Of a stretch of 64,000 nucleotides of DNA, positions 17,077 through 26,957 are shown one piece after another. A model generated the notes under the pieces. The model had not been told where the DNA came from and made no database searches. It worked only from the letters and a program-made list of their open reading frames with translations. The DNA comes from Clostridium cadaveris (lineage in GTDB: Bacteria > Bacillota > Clostridia > Clostridiales > Clostridiaceae). Each line of letters opens with the position of its first letter. Position 1 is the stretch's first letter. The stretch spans positions 1,430,501-1,494,500 of the forward strand of contig NZ_CP076620.1 in assembly GCF_020911725.1 (NCBI RefSeq). Direction: 5' to 3'. The translations under genes and the position numbers were made by a program.

Positions 17077-18144
17077 GTGATTGAATTTAAAACTAATGCT
17101 AATAAAATGCTAAAACTTAAGCTCCTAGGATTATTTTTGCTTACCATCATTTTGAGTTTAATGCTTTTAAATTCATTAAGCGATAAAATGATAAAAGGAA
17201 CTAAAGGAAACATATTATACACGTCTATACTTAATTACTCAATTCCTATATTGACTCAAGGAAATAATATTGGAGAATCGGAACATAGATTAAATATAAA
17301 AGAAGAAGTATTAAATGCCTTAGGCATAAACATAAGTAACCCATTATCTATAATTGCTAAAGAAATTCCGTTTTTCAAAGAAGCTTTAAAAGATAATGGA
17401 GGAGGCAAGCCAGAGCTTAATGGTTTGAACCCGTTTAAATTAAATGAAACAAACATAGTAAAGGATGAGGAAGGTAGCAATGGTTCTATAGAAGTATCTG
17501 ATGCATCTTTAAAGAAAACTTTGAACCCTAATAAGCCAGAGGTTTTAATATATCATAGTCACACCACTGAAAGTTTTGCGCCAGGAGATGCCAATTCAAA
17601 AGACAATAGCAAAAACATAGTTGCAGTAGGAGATGTATTGACATCAGAACTTCAAGATAAATACGGTATATCTGTTATTCATGACAACACGCTCCATAAT
17701 GATATGTATACTTTAAGTTATAAAAGGTCCAGAGAAACAGTACAAAAATATTTAAATAAATATGGGAATTTTAAACTTATAATAGACCTTCACAGAGACT
17801 CTGGAGTTAATAAGGACAGCGTTACAGCTACAGTAAATGGAGAAAAGGTAGCTAGATTTATGTTTGTAATATCAAAAGATAGAAGTAATTATAGTAAAAA
17901 TAAGCCTCTTGTAGATAGAATGATAGCAACTGCAAATAAATTATATCCAGGGGCAATGAGACAGACTAAATGGGGAGATTATATATGGTGGTATAATCAT
18001 GGAAGTTATCACTTTAATCAGGATTTAAGTGATAATGTGGTTCTTATAGAGATGGGAACTGAAATGAATACATTAGATGAGGCGCAGAATACTGCTAAGA
18101 TTATAGGAAGACTCATTGCAGAAGAATTGAATGGTAAAAAGTAA
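17077..18144 (+). CDS. spoIIP: Stage II sporulation protein P, peptidoglycan amidase
   Basis: This 355-residue protein has one N-terminal membrane anchor (about residues 13-32) and a SpoIIP amidase/endopeptidase domain. The domain shows LIYHSHTTESFAPG with the catalytic/zinc His residues, IDLHRDSG and VLIEMGTEMNT. With SpoIID and SpoIIM it removes septal peptidoglycan during forespore engulfment. The start is GTG 17077, six bases after GGGGAGGG. It follows gpr by 51 bases, the conserved Bacillus gene order. Its ribosome site lies in a hairpin. Confidence 0.95.
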   Translation: MIEFKTNANKMLKLKLLGLFLLTIILSLMLLNSLSDKMIKGTKGNILYTSILNYSIPILTQGNNIGESEHRLNIKEEVLNALGINISNPLSIIAKEIPFFKEALKDNGGGKPELNGLNPFKLNETNIVKDEEGSNGSIEVSDASLKKTLNPNKPEVLIYHSHTTESFAPGDANSKDNSKNIVAVGDVLTSELQDKYGISVIHDNTLHNDMYTLSYKRSRETVQKYLNKYGNFKLIIDLHRDSGVNKDSVTATVNGEKVARFMFVISKDRSNYSKNKPLVDRMIATANKLYPGAMRQTKWGDYIWWYNHGSYHFNQDLSDNVVLIEMGTEMNTLDEAQNTAKIIGRLIAEELNGKK

Positions 18145-18170
18145 AAAAAGGAATATAAATCTATAATATG

Positions 18171-18212
18171 GGACATCATTATAAGTAAAATACTTATAGG
18201 GGTGTCTTTTAT
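18171..18212 (+). terminator. Terminator-like hairpin that also covers the next ribosome site
   Basis: The inner stem ATAAGTA/TACTTAT (18181-18187 with 18191-18197) and the outer stem GACATC/GGTGTC (18172-18177 with 18201-18206) are followed by TTTTATT. The 3' arm contains AGGGGTG, the ribosome site of the gene at 18214. It can end spoIIP transcription and block translation of read-through mRNA. Confidence 0.6.
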
Positions 18213-18213
18213 T

Positions 18214-18570
18214 ATGAATGTAATAAGAAAATATAAAAAAAGTATAGTAATAGTGATTGCTGCTTTGATATTATTTGCAGGTATAATAATTATAAATATA
18301 GATATGACTGCCAAAAATCAATATTTAGAAAATACTGTATCTAATACAGAAAGTCTGCTTAAAGATGAAGGATATGAGAAGATATTTTTGAGAGATAGAG
18401 ATAGAAGTTTTTTAAAGATATACAATTCCTCAGATCCATTTTCATTAAAAATAAATTTTGGCGATTATAATATAGTGGTAAATGATAATATGACGACTGA
18501 TATGGCATATAATTTTAAGACTAATATGACAACCTTAAAAGAATATGTAAAAGACATGTTTGAAAAATAG
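18214..18570 (+). CDS. Small membrane-anchored protein of unknown function
   Basis: I do not recognise this 118-residue protein. An N-terminal membrane helix (about residues 9-30, IVIVIAALILFAGIIIINI) is preceded by positive residues. An external domain of about 85 residues follows, with a coiled start (NTVSNTESLLKDEGY) and short beta-like stretches. The ATG at 18214 follows AGGGGTG; a GTG at 18202 overlaps that site and is rejected. It lies between spoIIP and lepA and has its own terminator. A role in sporulation is possible from position only. Confidence 0.65.
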   Translation: MNVIRKYKKSIVIVIAALILFAGIIIINIDMTAKNQYLENTVSNTESLLKDEGYEKIFLRDRDRSFLKIYNSSDPFSLKINFGDYNIVVNDNMTTDMAYNFKTNMTTLKEYVKDMFEK

Positions 18571-18576
18571 TAGATG

Positions 18577-18605
18577 AGGTCTGAAGAAATTCAGACCTTA
18601 TTAAA
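18577..18605 (+). terminator. Terminator upstream of lepA
   Basis: AGGTCTGAA (18577-18585) and TTCAGACCT (18590-18598) form a perfect 9-base-pair stem with a GAAA tetraloop. TATTAAATTT follows. Confidence 0.8.
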
Positions 18606-18647
18606 TTTATCTATATAAAATCTTAATAAAATGCACATATTAAAATA

Positions 18648-18678
18648 TTGACAGAACTCATGTGATTTGTGATATAAT
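18648..18678 (+). promoter_or_regulatory. Sigma-A-type promoter of lepA
   Basis: TTGACA (18648-18653) and TATAAT (18673-18678) are both perfect, with a long 19-base spacer. The extended -10 dinucleotide TG (18670-18671) may compensate. It lies 34 bases before the lepA GTG. Confidence 0.75.
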
Positions 18679-18712
18679 TTATTTTGACTTATTATGTTAC
18701 GGGGGTGAAAGC

Positions 18713-20521
18713 GTGAGCAGTGAAAGACAAAAGTGTATAAGAAACTTTTCTATAGTTGCCCATATTGACCATGGTAAATCAACCCTTGCTGATAGACTTA
18801 TAGAAGCTACAGGAACTCTAACTCGAAGAGAAATGGAATCGCAGGTTCTTGATAACATGGATCTTGAAAGAGAGAGAGGAATAACTATAAAATCTCAAGC
18901 AGTAAGGCTTATATATAGAAGAGAAAAAGACGGCAAAGAATATATATTAAATCTTATAGATACCCCAGGTCACGTAGACTTTAACTACGAGGTATCTAGA
19001 AGTCTTGCAGCCTGTGAAGGAGCAGTTCTTGTTGTAGATGCGACACAAGGAATACAAGCGCAGACGTTAGCTAATTGTTATTTGGCTTTGGATCATGATT
19101 TAGAAATAGTACCTGTTATAAACAAGATAGATTTGGCATCTGCAAGACCAGATGAAGTAAAACAGGAGATAGAGGATGTTATAGGAATAGAATCACATAA
19201 TGCTCCTCTTATATCTGCAAAGACAGGACTAAATATAAATGATGTTTTAGAGGCTGTAGTTGAAATGGTGCCTTGCCCAGAGGGAGATGAAGATGCTCCT
19301 TTAAGAGCACTTATTTTTGACTCATATTATGATGCATACAAAGGTGTAGTGTGTTACATAAGGGTAAAAGAGGGAAGTCTTAAGGTTGGCACAGAAGTAA
19401 AGCTTATGGCTACAAACAAAACTTACGAGATAACAGAAGCAGGTGTTTTCTCGCCAAACTTTTTACCTACAGGAGAATTGAAGGCTGGAGATGTTGGATA
19501 TATAACAGCTTCCATAAAAAATGTAAGGGATGCTAGAGTTGGAGATACTGTTACTGAAGCTGAAAGACCAGCAACAGAGGCTCTTGAAGGATATAGACCA
19601 GCTATACCTATGGTATACAGTGGAATTTATCCTGTAGATGGAGCCAAGTATGGAGAATTAAAAGAAGCCTTAGAAAAGCTTCAGATAAATGATGCTGCTT
19701 TATCATTTGAGCCAGAGACATCATTGGCTTTAGGTTTTGGTTTTAGATGCGGATTCTTAGGATTGCTTCATATGGAAATAATTCAAGAAAGAGTAGAGAG
19801 AGAATTTAATCTGGATATTATAACAACAGCACCATCTGTTATATACAAAGTAGCTAAGACAGAGGGCACTGTCCTTGATATAACTAATCCAGCTAATCTT
19901 CCTGAACCATCTGAAATATCATACATGGAAGAGCCTATTGTAAAAGCTTCCATAATAACTCCTACAGATTATGTAGGTGCAGTAATGGAACTTTGTCAAA
20001 ATAAGAGAGGAACATACATAGATATGCAATATCTTGAAACAACAAGAGCAATGCTTAATTATGAAATACCTCTAAATGAAATTATATATGACTTCTTTGA
20101 TGCTTTAAAGTCCAGAACTAGAGGTTATGCATCACTAGATTATGAACTTAAAGGTTATAAGGAAACAAAACTTGTAAAGCTAGATATACTTTTAAATGGA
20201 GATATAGTAGATGCTTTATCTATGATAGTTCCAGAGGAACGTGCTTATCATAGAGGAAGAGGAATTGCAGAAAAGCTTAAAGAGATAATTCCAAGACAGT
20301 TATTTGAAATCCCTATACAAGCAGCAGTAGGTTCTAAAATCATAGCAAGGGAAACTGTAAAGGCTATGAGAAAAGACGTTCTTGCCAAGTGTTATGGTGG
20401 AGATATAAGCAGAAAGAAAAAGCTTTTAGAAAAACAAAAAGAAGGAAAGAAGAGAATGAGACAGGTAGGTTCAGTAGAAGTGCCTCAAGAAGCATTCATG
20501 TCTGTGCTGAAAGTCGATTAA
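18713..20521 (+). CDS. lepA: Elongation factor 4 (LepA)
   Basis: This 602-residue translational GTPase has G1 [10 protein letters not shown]3 DTPGHVDF and G4 NKIDLASA. The EF-G-like domains follow, then the LepA-specific C-terminal domain ending in [19 protein letters not shown]. It acts on stalled or slow ribosomes. I chose GTG 18713 because GGGGGTGA precedes it and [21 protein letters not shown] is the normal start. An upstream in-frame GTG at 18662 overlaps the promoter. hemW follows after 14 bases, the conserved lepA-hemW-hrcA order. Confidence 0.98.
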   Translation: MSSERQKCIRNFSIVAHIDHGKSTLADRLIEATGTLTRREMESQVLDNMDLERERGITIKSQAVRLIYRREKDGKEYILNLIDTPGHVDFNYEVSRSLAACEGAVLVVDATQGIQAQTLANCYLALDHDLEIVPVINKIDLASARPDEVKQEIEDVIGIESHNAPLISAKTGLNINDVLEAVVEMVPCPEGDEDAPLRALIFDSYYDAYKGVVCYIRVKEGSLKVGTEVKLMATNKTYEITEAGVFSPNFLPTGELKAGDVGYITASIKNVRDARVGDTVTEAERPATEALEGYRPAIPMVYSGIYPVDGAKYGELKEALEKLQINDAALSFEPETSLALGFGFRCGFLGLLHMEIIQERVEREFNLDIITTAPSVIYKVAKTEGTVLDITNPANLPEPSEISYMEEPIVKASIITPTDYVGAVMELCQNKRGTYIDMQYLETTRAMLNYEIPLNEIIYDFFDALKSRTRGYASLDYELKGYKETKLVKLDILLNGDIVDALSMIVPEERAYHRGRGIAEKLKEIIPRQLFEIPIQAAVGSKIIARETVKAMRKDVLAKCYGGDISRKKKLLEKQKEGKKRMRQVGSVEVPQEAFMSVLKVD

Positions 20522-20535
20522 TATGGAGGAAAAAC

Positions 20536-21660
20536 ATGAAAGGTAAATCACTCTATGTTCACATACCATTTTGTAAACAAAAGTGTTTTTACTGTGATTT
20601 TCCTTCCTTCAGTGGAAAAGAAACCTTAATAAATGATTATTTAAATTCATTAGAAAAAGAACTTGATTTAAGGGTGGGAGATACTGCTATAAATACTATA
20701 TTTATAGGTGGCGGTACTCCCACCTATTTAAATTTAGAGGCATTAATTAAACTTAAAACTATAATGAAAAAAGTCAACTTAAAAAGTGACGGAGAATTTA
20801 CAGTAGAATGTAATCCGGGAACTTTAAATGAAGAAAAACTTAAGGTTTTAAAAGATATGGGTGTAAACAGACTGAGCATAGGACTTCAGGCTGTCCAAGA
20901 TAGGTTGCTGAAGGAAATAGGAAGAATTCACAGTTATAAGGAGTTTAAAGAAAATTTTATACTTGCTAGAAATCTTGGCTTTAATAATATAAACGTAGAT
21001 TTGATGTTTGCCCTTCCGGACCAAAGTCTAGAAGATTTAGATGAAACTTTGAAGACAATAATAGATCTGAAACCGGAACATATATCTTGCTACAGTCTTA
21101 TAGTAGAAGAAGAGACGGTTTTTTATAAACTTTTTGATGATGGAAAACTAAATCTCCCTAATGAAGATTTAGAGAGAGAAATGTATTTAAGAGCTTTAAG
21201 AATATTGAAGCAAAGTGGATATAATCAATATGAAATATCTAACTTTTCAAAGCCAGGATATGAATGCAGGCATAACATTGTATACTGGAGTCTTTATGAT
21301 TATATAGGCATTGGTTCGGGATCTCATTCTTATATAGATGAAAAAAGAATAAGTAATTATACTTCTATAGAAAAATATATAAAATTTATGATGGAAAACG
21401 GGAATGCTATAGAAGAGGTGTTTGAAAATTCAATAAAGGATGATATGGAAGAATTCATGTTTATGGGTCTTAGAAAGATAGAAGGAATAAATAAAGGTGA
21501 GTTTAAAGAAAGATTTAAGAAAGAAATTCATGAAGTATATGGAGAAGTAATATCAACTCATATAAAAAATAAGCTCCTTGTAGAAGATGAGGAAAAAATA
21601 TATCTAACAACTTACGGAATAGAAGTTTCTAATTATGTAATGAAGGATTTCATATTGTAA
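20536..21660 (+). CDS. hemW: HemW-type radical SAM heme chaperone
   Basis: This 374-residue radical SAM protein begins MKGKSLYVHIPFC and carries the cluster motif CKQKCFYC. The SAM-binding GGGTPT and the C-terminal HemN-like domain follow. HemW members resemble coproporphyrinogen III dehydrogenase HemN but act as heme-trafficking chaperones. The position between lepA and hrcA is the standard one for HemW. GGAGG precedes ATG 20536. A longer in-frame ORF starting at 20389 inside lepA is not used. Confidence 0.92.
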   Translation: MKGKSLYVHIPFCKQKCFYCDFPSFSGKETLINDYLNSLEKELDLRVGDTAINTIFIGGGTPTYLNLEALIKLKTIMKKVNLKSDGEFTVECNPGTLNEEKLKVLKDMGVNRLSIGLQAVQDRLLKEIGRIHSYKEFKENFILARNLGFNNINVDLMFALPDQSLEDLDETLKTIIDLKPEHISCYSLIVEEETVFYKLFDDGKLNLPNEDLEREMYLRALRILKQSGYNQYEISNFSKPGYECRHNIVYWSLYDYIGIGSGSHSYIDEKRISNYTSIEKYIKFMMENGNAIEEVFENSIKDDMEEFMFMGLRKIEGINKGEFKERFKKEIHEVYGEVISTHIKNKLLVEDEEKIYLTTYGIEVSNYVMKDFIL

Positions 21661-21784
21661 TCGATAAAAAATATTTTTGGAATATAAAACTTAGATATAC
21701 AAAGAAAAAAGAAGATAATTCGAGAATTTATAGGATATTATCAATAAAATGCCTAAATATTAAAAAGAATAGCTAAGGGTGATA

Positions 21785-21813
21785 TTGACAAAAAAAAGGC
21801 TAAATGATATCTT
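21785..21813 (+). promoter_or_regulatory. Promoter of the hrcA heat-shock operon
   Basis: TTGACA (21785-21790) and TATCTT (21808-21813) are 17 bases apart, with TG one base before the -10. The CIRCE operator begins 13 bases downstream, where HrcA repression is expected to act. Confidence 0.75.
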
Positions 21814-21826
21814 TAAATCGTAGTCA

Positions 21827-21853
21827 TTAGCACTCGACAAGAGTGAGTGCTAA
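21827..21853 (+). promoter_or_regulatory. CIRCE operator
   Basis: TTAGCACTC-N9-GAGTGCTAA is a perfect 9-base inverted repeat with a 9-base spacer, the consensus CIRCE element bound by HrcA. It lies 16 bases before hrcA, so the operon is autoregulated and derepressed by heat. Confidence 0.98.
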
Positions 21854-21869
21854 TAAGTGAGGTGGTCTC

Positions 21870-22901
21870 ATGGATATTGATGATAGAAAAATAAAAATTC
21901 TTCAGGCTATTATTAGTGACTACATCAATACTGGCGAGCCTGTTGGCTCCAGAACTATTGCAAAAAAATATGACTTAGGAATAAGTTCAGCAACTGTAAG
22001 AAACGAAATGGCCGACTTAGAGGAGATGGGGTATCTTGAACAAATCCATACTTCGTCTGGAAGAAAGCCTTCGGATAGAGGTTATAGGCTTTATGTAGAT
22101 AAACTTATGCGAAATGAACCTGTTACTCTTGAAGAAGAAAATCTAATAAAAGGATATTTGTTAGATAAAGCTTTATTTGAAGTTGATAAGACTTTAAAGC
22201 AGGCTATGGGATTATTATCAGAGCTTACAAAGCTTACATGCATACTTGCCACACCATCAGTAAATAAGAGTTATATAAAATCGCTTCAACTTATAAGGAT
22301 TGATGATAACTTGATTTTACTGGTAGTTGTAACTGATGATTCTATAATAAAAAATAGTATGATAAGAGTTAGAATTGTTCCAAGCAGTGAAGTGCTTTAT
22401 AAGATGTCAACTACTTTAAATGAAAGAATTAAAAATCTTACAATTGAGCAAATTAATTTAGAAGTAATTAATAAAATGAAGAGTGATTTGCAAGGATATG
22501 ATGAGATATTTAATGCTATAGTTCCAGCGTTGTATGATATTTTAAAAGAAAGTTCCGATACCGACGTATATATGGAAGGTGCAACAAATATGTTCAACTA
22601 TCCTGAGTATAATGACGTTGAAAGGGCAAGGGAATTTCTATCACTAATTAATAGTAAGGAATACATTAAAAATTTACTTACAGATGAACAAGGAATCTCT
22701 ATAAGGATAGGAAAGGAAAATTTCTTGCCAGAGGCCAAAGATTGTAGTATTATTTCGGCATCTTACAAGATAGGAGATAAATCTCTTGGATCTATTGCTC
22801 TTATAGGACCAACAAGGATACCTTACTCCAAGGTTACATCCATAATGGCAAAAGTTGTGAATGAGCTGAATGAAGTGCTAAGATTTAATACTGATTATTA
22901 A
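21870..22901 (+). CDS. hrcA: Heat-inducible transcription repressor HrcA
   Basis: This 343-residue repressor has an N-terminal winged helix (ILQAIISDYINTGEPVGSRTIAKKYDLGISSATVRNEMADLEE region, residues about 8-52). The family motif TSSGRKPSDRGYRLYVD follows, then the GAF-like dimerisation and insert domains. It binds CIRCE and is kept active by GroEL in model species. GTGAGGTGG precedes the ATG. It is first in hrcA-grpE-dnaK-dnaJ and represses itself through the CIRCE just upstream. Confidence 0.98.
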   Translation: MDIDDRKIKILQAIISDYINTGEPVGSRTIAKKYDLGISSATVRNEMADLEEMGYLEQIHTSSGRKPSDRGYRLYVDKLMRNEPVTLEEENLIKGYLLDKALFEVDKTLKQAMGLLSELTKLTCILATPSVNKSYIKSLQLIRIDDNLILLVVVTDDSIIKNSMIRVRIVPSSEVLYKMSTTLNERIKNLTIEQINLEVINKMKSDLQGYDEIFNAIVPALYDILKESSDTDVYMEGATNMFNYPEYNDVERAREFLSLINSKEYIKNLLTDEQGISIRIGKENFLPEAKDCSIISASYKIGDKSLGSIALIGPTRIPYSKVTSIMAKVVNELNEVLRFNTDY

Positions 22902-22918
22902 TGGAATGAGGTGTTACT

Positions 22919-23536
22919 ATGGAGGAAAATAAGAAAAATTCTTCTGCTGAAGATTTAGATGAAAAATTAAAAGAAAATCTTGAAGAAAATGTTTCAGAAG
23001 AATCCGAAAATGTGGATATTGAAGAGAATGCAAATCAAGTTCAAAAAGAAGATGAAAAAAACGAATTTGATGCCCTTAAGGAGGAGTTAGCCATATTAAG
23101 GAATAGTAAAGATAAACTTCAAAAGGAAGTTGACACATTAAAGGACAGATTGTTAAGAATAACAGCAGAGTATGACAATTACAGAAAAAGGACTTCAAAA
23201 GAAAAAGAAGGCATATATACCGATGCTTGTGAGGATGTATTAAAAGAAGTATTGCCTATAATAGATAATTTAGAAAGAGCTATTTCTATGGAAGGCAGTG
23301 CAGAAGACATTAAAAAAGGTGTAGAGATGACTATGAAGTCATTTAAGGATTCATTAAATAAATTAAATGTTGAAGAAATAGATGCAGATGGTAACTTTGA
23401 TCCTAACTTCCACAATGCTGTAATGCATGTAGAGGATGAAAGCTTAGATCCTAATGTAATAGTGGAAGTATTCCAAAAGGGATACAAAAGAGGAGATAAA
23501 GTTTTAAGATATAGCATGGTAAAAGTAGCTAATTAA
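22919..23536 (+). CDS. grpE: Nucleotide exchange factor GrpE
   Basis: This 205-residue co-chaperone releases ADP from DnaK. The acidic, disordered N-terminus (about 45 residues of Glu/Asn/Lys) leads into a long coiled coil (about residues 48-90). The core KEVLPIIDNLERAI and the C-terminal beta wing (PNFHNAVMHVED, VVEVFQKGYKRGDKVLRYSMVKVA region) complete it. GAGGTG precedes the ATG. It lies 17 bases after hrcA and 30 before dnaK. Confidence 0.97.
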   Translation: MEENKKNSSAEDLDEKLKENLEENVSEESENVDIEENANQVQKEDEKNEFDALKEELAILRNSKDKLQKEVDTLKDRLLRITAEYDNYRKRTSKEKEGIYTDACEDVLKEVLPIIDNLERAISMEGSAEDIKKGVEMTMKSFKDSLNKLNVEEIDADGNFDPNFHNAVMHVEDESLDPNVIVEVFQKGYKRGDKVLRYSMVKVAN

Positions 23537-23566
23537 TTAGAGAAGAGTATAAGGAGGAAATAGAAA

Positions 23567-25411
23567 ATGGGAAAAGTAATAGGAATTGATTTAGGAACAA
23601 CAAATTCATGTGTAGCTGTTATGGAAGGTGGAGAACCAGTAGTTATAGCAAACTCAGAGGGAGCAAGAACAACCCCATCTGTTGTTTCTTTCCAAGCTAA
23701 TGGTGAAAGGCTAGTAGGACAGGTTGCAAAAAGACAAGCAATAACAAATCCAGAAAAGACTATAATGTCAATAAAGAGACATATGGGAACTAACCATAAA
23801 GTTAAGATAGATGACAAAGAATATACTCCTCAAGAGATATCAGCAATGGTACTTCAAAAAATAAAGAAGGATGCAGAAGCTTACTTAGGAGAGCCAGTAA
23901 CTCAAGCGGTTATAACTGTTCCAGCATATTTTAACGATAGCCAAAGACAGGCAACTAAGGACGCTGGAAAAATTGCAGGTCTTGAAGTTTTAAGAATAAT
24001 AAACGAACCAACAGCAGCATCACTTGCTTATGGAATGGATAAGGTTGACACAAATCATAAGATATTAGTATATGACCTAGGTGGCGGAACTTTCGACGTA
24101 TCTATACTAGAACTTGGAGATGGAGTTTTTGAAGTTAAAGCAACTAACGGAGATACAAAGCTTGGTGGAGATGACTTTGATGAAGCTGTAATGAACTACA
24201 TTGCTGAAACATTCAAAGCTGAATATGGAATAGATTTAAGAAATGATAAAATGGCATTACAAAGATTAAAAGAAGCTGCTGAAAAAGCTAAGATAGAGCT
24301 TTCTTCATCAACTCAAACAAATATAAATCTTCCATTCATAACTGCAGATGCAACTGGTCCAAAGCATATAGATATGAATCTTACTAGGGCAAAATTCAAT
24401 GAATTAACTCATGATTTAGTACAAAGAACTATAGAGCCAATGAGAAAGTCTTTAGCTGATGCAGGTCTTTCATTAAGCGATATAGATAAGATAGTATTAG
24501 TTGGAGGTTCTACAAGAATACCAGCAGTTCAAGAAGCAGTTAAGAACTTTACAGGAAAAGAACCTTCAAAGGGAGTAAATCCAGATGAATGTGTTGCTAT
24601 AGGAGCTGCAATTCAAGCTGGAGTATTAACAGGAGATGTAAAGGACGTATTATTATTAGACGTTACTCCATTAACTTTAGGAATTGAAACTTTAGGTGGA
24701 GTTGCTACATCACTTATACAAAGAAATACAACAATACCAACAAGAAAGAGCCAGGTATTCTCTACAGCTGCTGACGGACAGACATCTGTTGAAATTCACG
24801 TAGTTCAAGGTGAAAGACAAATGGCAGCAGATAACAAGACTTTAGGAAGATTCACTTTATCAGGAATAGCTCCAGCCCCAAGAGGAATTCCTCAAATAGA
24901 AGTAACCTTTGATATAGATGCTAATGGTATAGTAAATGTATCTGCTAAGGATAAGGGAACAGGAAAGGAAGCTAATATAACAATTACTGCATCAACTAAT
25001 CTTTCTGATGACGAAATAGATAAGGCAGTTAAAGAAGCAGAGAAATTTGCAGAAGAAGATAAGAAGAGAAAAGAATCTATAGAAGTAAAGAATAATGCAG
25101 ATCAATTAGTTTATCAAACTGAAAAGACTTTAAATGAACTAGGAGATAAAGTTTCAGCAGAAGATAAATCAAAGATAGAAGCTAAAGTAGAAGCATTAAA
25201 GAAAATCAAAGATGGTGAAGATTTAGAAGCTATTAAAAAGGCTACTGAAGAATTAACTCAAGAATTCTATGCTATTTCATCAAAATTATATCAAGATCAG
25301 CAACAAGCAGGTCAAGGAGCAGGTCCAGACATGGGTGGAAATCCAGGAGCAGGTGCTTCTCATGATGACAATGTAGTAGATGCAGATTTTAAGGTTGATG
25401 ACGATAAATAA
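23567..25411 (+). CDS. dnaK: Chaperone DnaK (Hsp70)
   Basis: This is a 614-residue Hsp70. The ATPase domain (residues about 1-360) starts [17 protein letters not shown] and contains [12 protein letters not shown] and [11 protein letters not shown]. The substrate-binding domain starts near [14 protein letters not shown], and a helical lid leads to a Gly/Ala-rich tail ending in [12 protein letters not shown]. It has the usual bacterial length. AAGGAGG precedes the ATG. A terminator follows, so dnaJ is partly uncoupled from the operon. Confidence 0.99.
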   Translation: MGKVIGIDLGTTNSCVAVMEGGEPVVIANSEGARTTPSVVSFQANGERLVGQVAKRQAITNPEKTIMSIKRHMGTNHKVKIDDKEYTPQEISAMVLQKIKKDAEAYLGEPVTQAVITVPAYFNDSQRQATKDAGKIAGLEVLRIINEPTAASLAYGMDKVDTNHKILVYDLGGGTFDVSILELGDGVFEVKATNGDTKLGGDDFDEAVMNYIAETFKAEYGIDLRNDKMALQRLKEAAEKAKIELSSSTQTNINLPFITADATGPKHIDMNLTRAKFNELTHDLVQRTIEPMRKSLADAGLSLSDIDKIVLVGGSTRIPAVQEAVKNFTGKEPSKGVNPDECVAIGAAIQAGVLTGDVKDVLLLDVTPLTLGIETLGGVATSLIQRNTTIPTRKSQVFSTAADGQTSVEIHVVQGERQMAADNKTLGRFTLSGIAPAPRGIPQIEVTFDIDANGIVNVSAKDKGTGKEANITITASTNLSDDEIDKAVKEAEKFAEEDKKRKESIEVKNNADQLVYQTEKTLNELGDKVSAEDKSKIEAKVEALKKIKDGEDLEAIKKATEELTQEFYAISSKLYQDQQQAGQGAGPDMGGNPGAGASHDDNVVDADFKVDDDK

Positions 25412-25440
25412 TAGCAATTTCATTAACTGATGGTATAATA

Positions 25441-25477
25441 TATAGGGGAAGCCAAAAGCGGTCTTCCCCTATATTTG
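25441..25477 (+). terminator. Terminator after dnaK
   Basis: TATAGGGGAAG (25441-25451) pairs perfectly with CTTCCCCTATA (25463-25473), followed by TTTG. The GC-rich core and long stem suggest partial termination or protection of the hrcA-grpE-dnaK mRNA end. Confidence 0.8.
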
Positions 25478-25501
25478 AGTTATAATAAACTGAATTCTTA
25501 G

Positions 25502-25531
25502 CTTCAGAAGGAGTTTTAACTTTCTCTGAAG
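25502..25531 (+). other. Second hairpin in the dnaK-dnaJ gap
   Basis: CTTCAGA (25502-25508) pairs with TCTGAAG (25525-25531), with an inner AGTT/AACT helix. No U-tract follows. The 237-base gap between dnaK and dnaJ holds this hairpin, the dnaK terminator and no convincing promoter. Confidence 0.5.
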
Positions 25532-25648
25532 GTTATAAATCGTTATCTAATGGTGTGCAACTTTTCTTTAAAAAGAGATGGAAGTTTTACAATGGTGGGC
25601 ATTATATAGATAAGTAGTGAAAATAGTAGTTATAGGCGGTGTAAATCC

Positions 25649-26773
25649 ATGGCAAAGAAGGATTATTATGAAGTGCTGGGTCTTCAAAAAGGTGCCAGCG
25701 AAAGTGAAATAAAAAGTGCATTTAGAAAACTAGCTATAAAATATCATCCTGATAAAAATCAAGGAGATAAAGAAGCAGAAGAAAGATTTAAAGAGATAAA
25801 TGAAGCTTACCAAGTTCTTAGTGATCCAGAGAAGAAAGCAAGATATGATCAGTTTGGAACTGCTGACTTTGATGGAGCAGGCTTTGGCGGAGGTGCAGGT
25901 GGCTTTGATTTCAGTGACTTAGGAGATATCTTTGGAGGATTTGGAGATATCTTTGGAGGAGGTTTTGGAGGAAGCTCAAGACGTAAGAATGGACCTGTAA
26001 GAGGAGATGACCTTGAGTACACTTTAAACTTAACTTTTGAAGAAGCTGTATTTGGAACAACTAAAGAAATAACTATAAATAGAGAAGAGAACTGCGAAAA
26101 GTGCCATGGAAGTGGAGCTAAGTCAGGCACTTCTCCTGTAACATGTGACAAATGTCATGGAACAGGTCAGGTAAGAGTTCAAAGACAAACACCACTTGGA
26201 GTGTTTGCTACAGTTTCAACTTGTGATAAATGTGGAGGTAAAGGAAAGATAATATCAGATCCATGCCCTAACTGCCACGGAAGTGGAAAAGAAAATAAGA
26301 GAAAGAATATAACAATAAATGTACCAGCTGGAGTAGACACTGGAAATGTAATACCACTAAGAGGTCAGGGAGACCATGGTAGACAAGGTGGACCAGCAGG
26401 AGACCTTTACGTGAGAATAAATGTAGCTCCTCATAAATATTTTAAGAGAAGAGGCAATGATATTTATATAGACACACATATATCTATGGCTAAAGCGGCT
26501 CTTGGAACAGAAATAAAAGTTCCTACAGTAGATGGAGATGTAATTTATACAGTGCCATCTGGAACTCAGCCAGGAACAAGATTTAGACTTAAAGGAAAAG
26601 GTGTACCTAAGATAAATAGTTCTTCTAGGGGAGACCAGTATGTAGATGTCGTAGTTGAAGTTCCAAAGAAGTTAAATGACAAACAAAAGGAAGCTCTTGA
26701 AATGTTTTTAGAAGCAAGTGGAGAACATAAATCAGAGCATGAAAAAGGATTTTTCAGTAAATTCAAAAGATAG
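25649..26773 (+). CDS. dnaJ: Chaperone DnaJ (Hsp40)
   Basis: This is a 374-residue type I Hsp40. It has a J domain with HPD (KYHPDKN), a Gly/Phe-rich linker with GGFGDIFGG repeats, four zinc-binding CxxCxGxG repeats ([32 protein letters not shown]) and the C-terminal substrate-binding domains. It delivers clients to DnaK and stimulates its ATPase. It lies 237 bases after dnaK, beyond a terminator, so it may be expressed partly by read-through. Confidence 0.98.
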   Translation: MAKKDYYEVLGLQKGASESEIKSAFRKLAIKYHPDKNQGDKEAEERFKEINEAYQVLSDPEKKARYDQFGTADFDGAGFGGGAGGFDFSDLGDIFGGFGDIFGGGFGGSSRRKNGPVRGDDLEYTLNLTFEEAVFGTTKEITINREENCEKCHGSGAKSGTSPVTCDKCHGTGQVRVQRQTPLGVFATVSTCDKCGGKGKIISDPCPNCHGSGKENKRKNITINVPAGVDTGNVIPLRGQGDHGRQGGPAGDLYVRINVAPHKYFKRRGNDIYIDTHISMAKAALGTEIKVPTVDGDVIYTVPSGTQPGTRFRLKGKGVPKINSSSRGDQYVDVVVEVPKKLNDKQKEALEMFLEASGEHKSEHEKGFFSKFKR

Positions 26774-26785
26774 ACTTAAAATGAG

Positions 26786-26828
26786 ATAGACTTTCAACCT
26801 AAAATAAAAGGCTGAAGGTCTATTATTT
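26786..26828 (+). terminator. Terminator after dnaJ
   Basis: ATAGACTTTCA...CCT (26786-26800) pairs with AGG...TGAAGGTCTAT (26809-26823), with one mismatch, and runs into TATTTTA. It separates dnaJ from prmA. Confidence 0.75.
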
Positions 26829-26957
26829 TAAAGTAAAAAGTATAGACATTTATGCTTAGATAATAGTATTGTGGACATATTTTAAGATAAGGTATAAAAT
26901 ATATAAGTAAATTAGAAACTAACAATGAAGCAGATAACTTTAGAAGGGATGATATTA

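Noticed and set aside
18641-18712. Riboswitch or T-box in the lepA leader
   Set aside because: The leader is too short after the -10 (about 30 bases) and shows no T-box or riboswitch core.
20389-20535. 49-residue N-terminal extension of hemW inside lepA
   Set aside because: It overlaps the conserved lepA C-terminus in another frame; ATG 20536 with GGAGG gives the normal HemW start.
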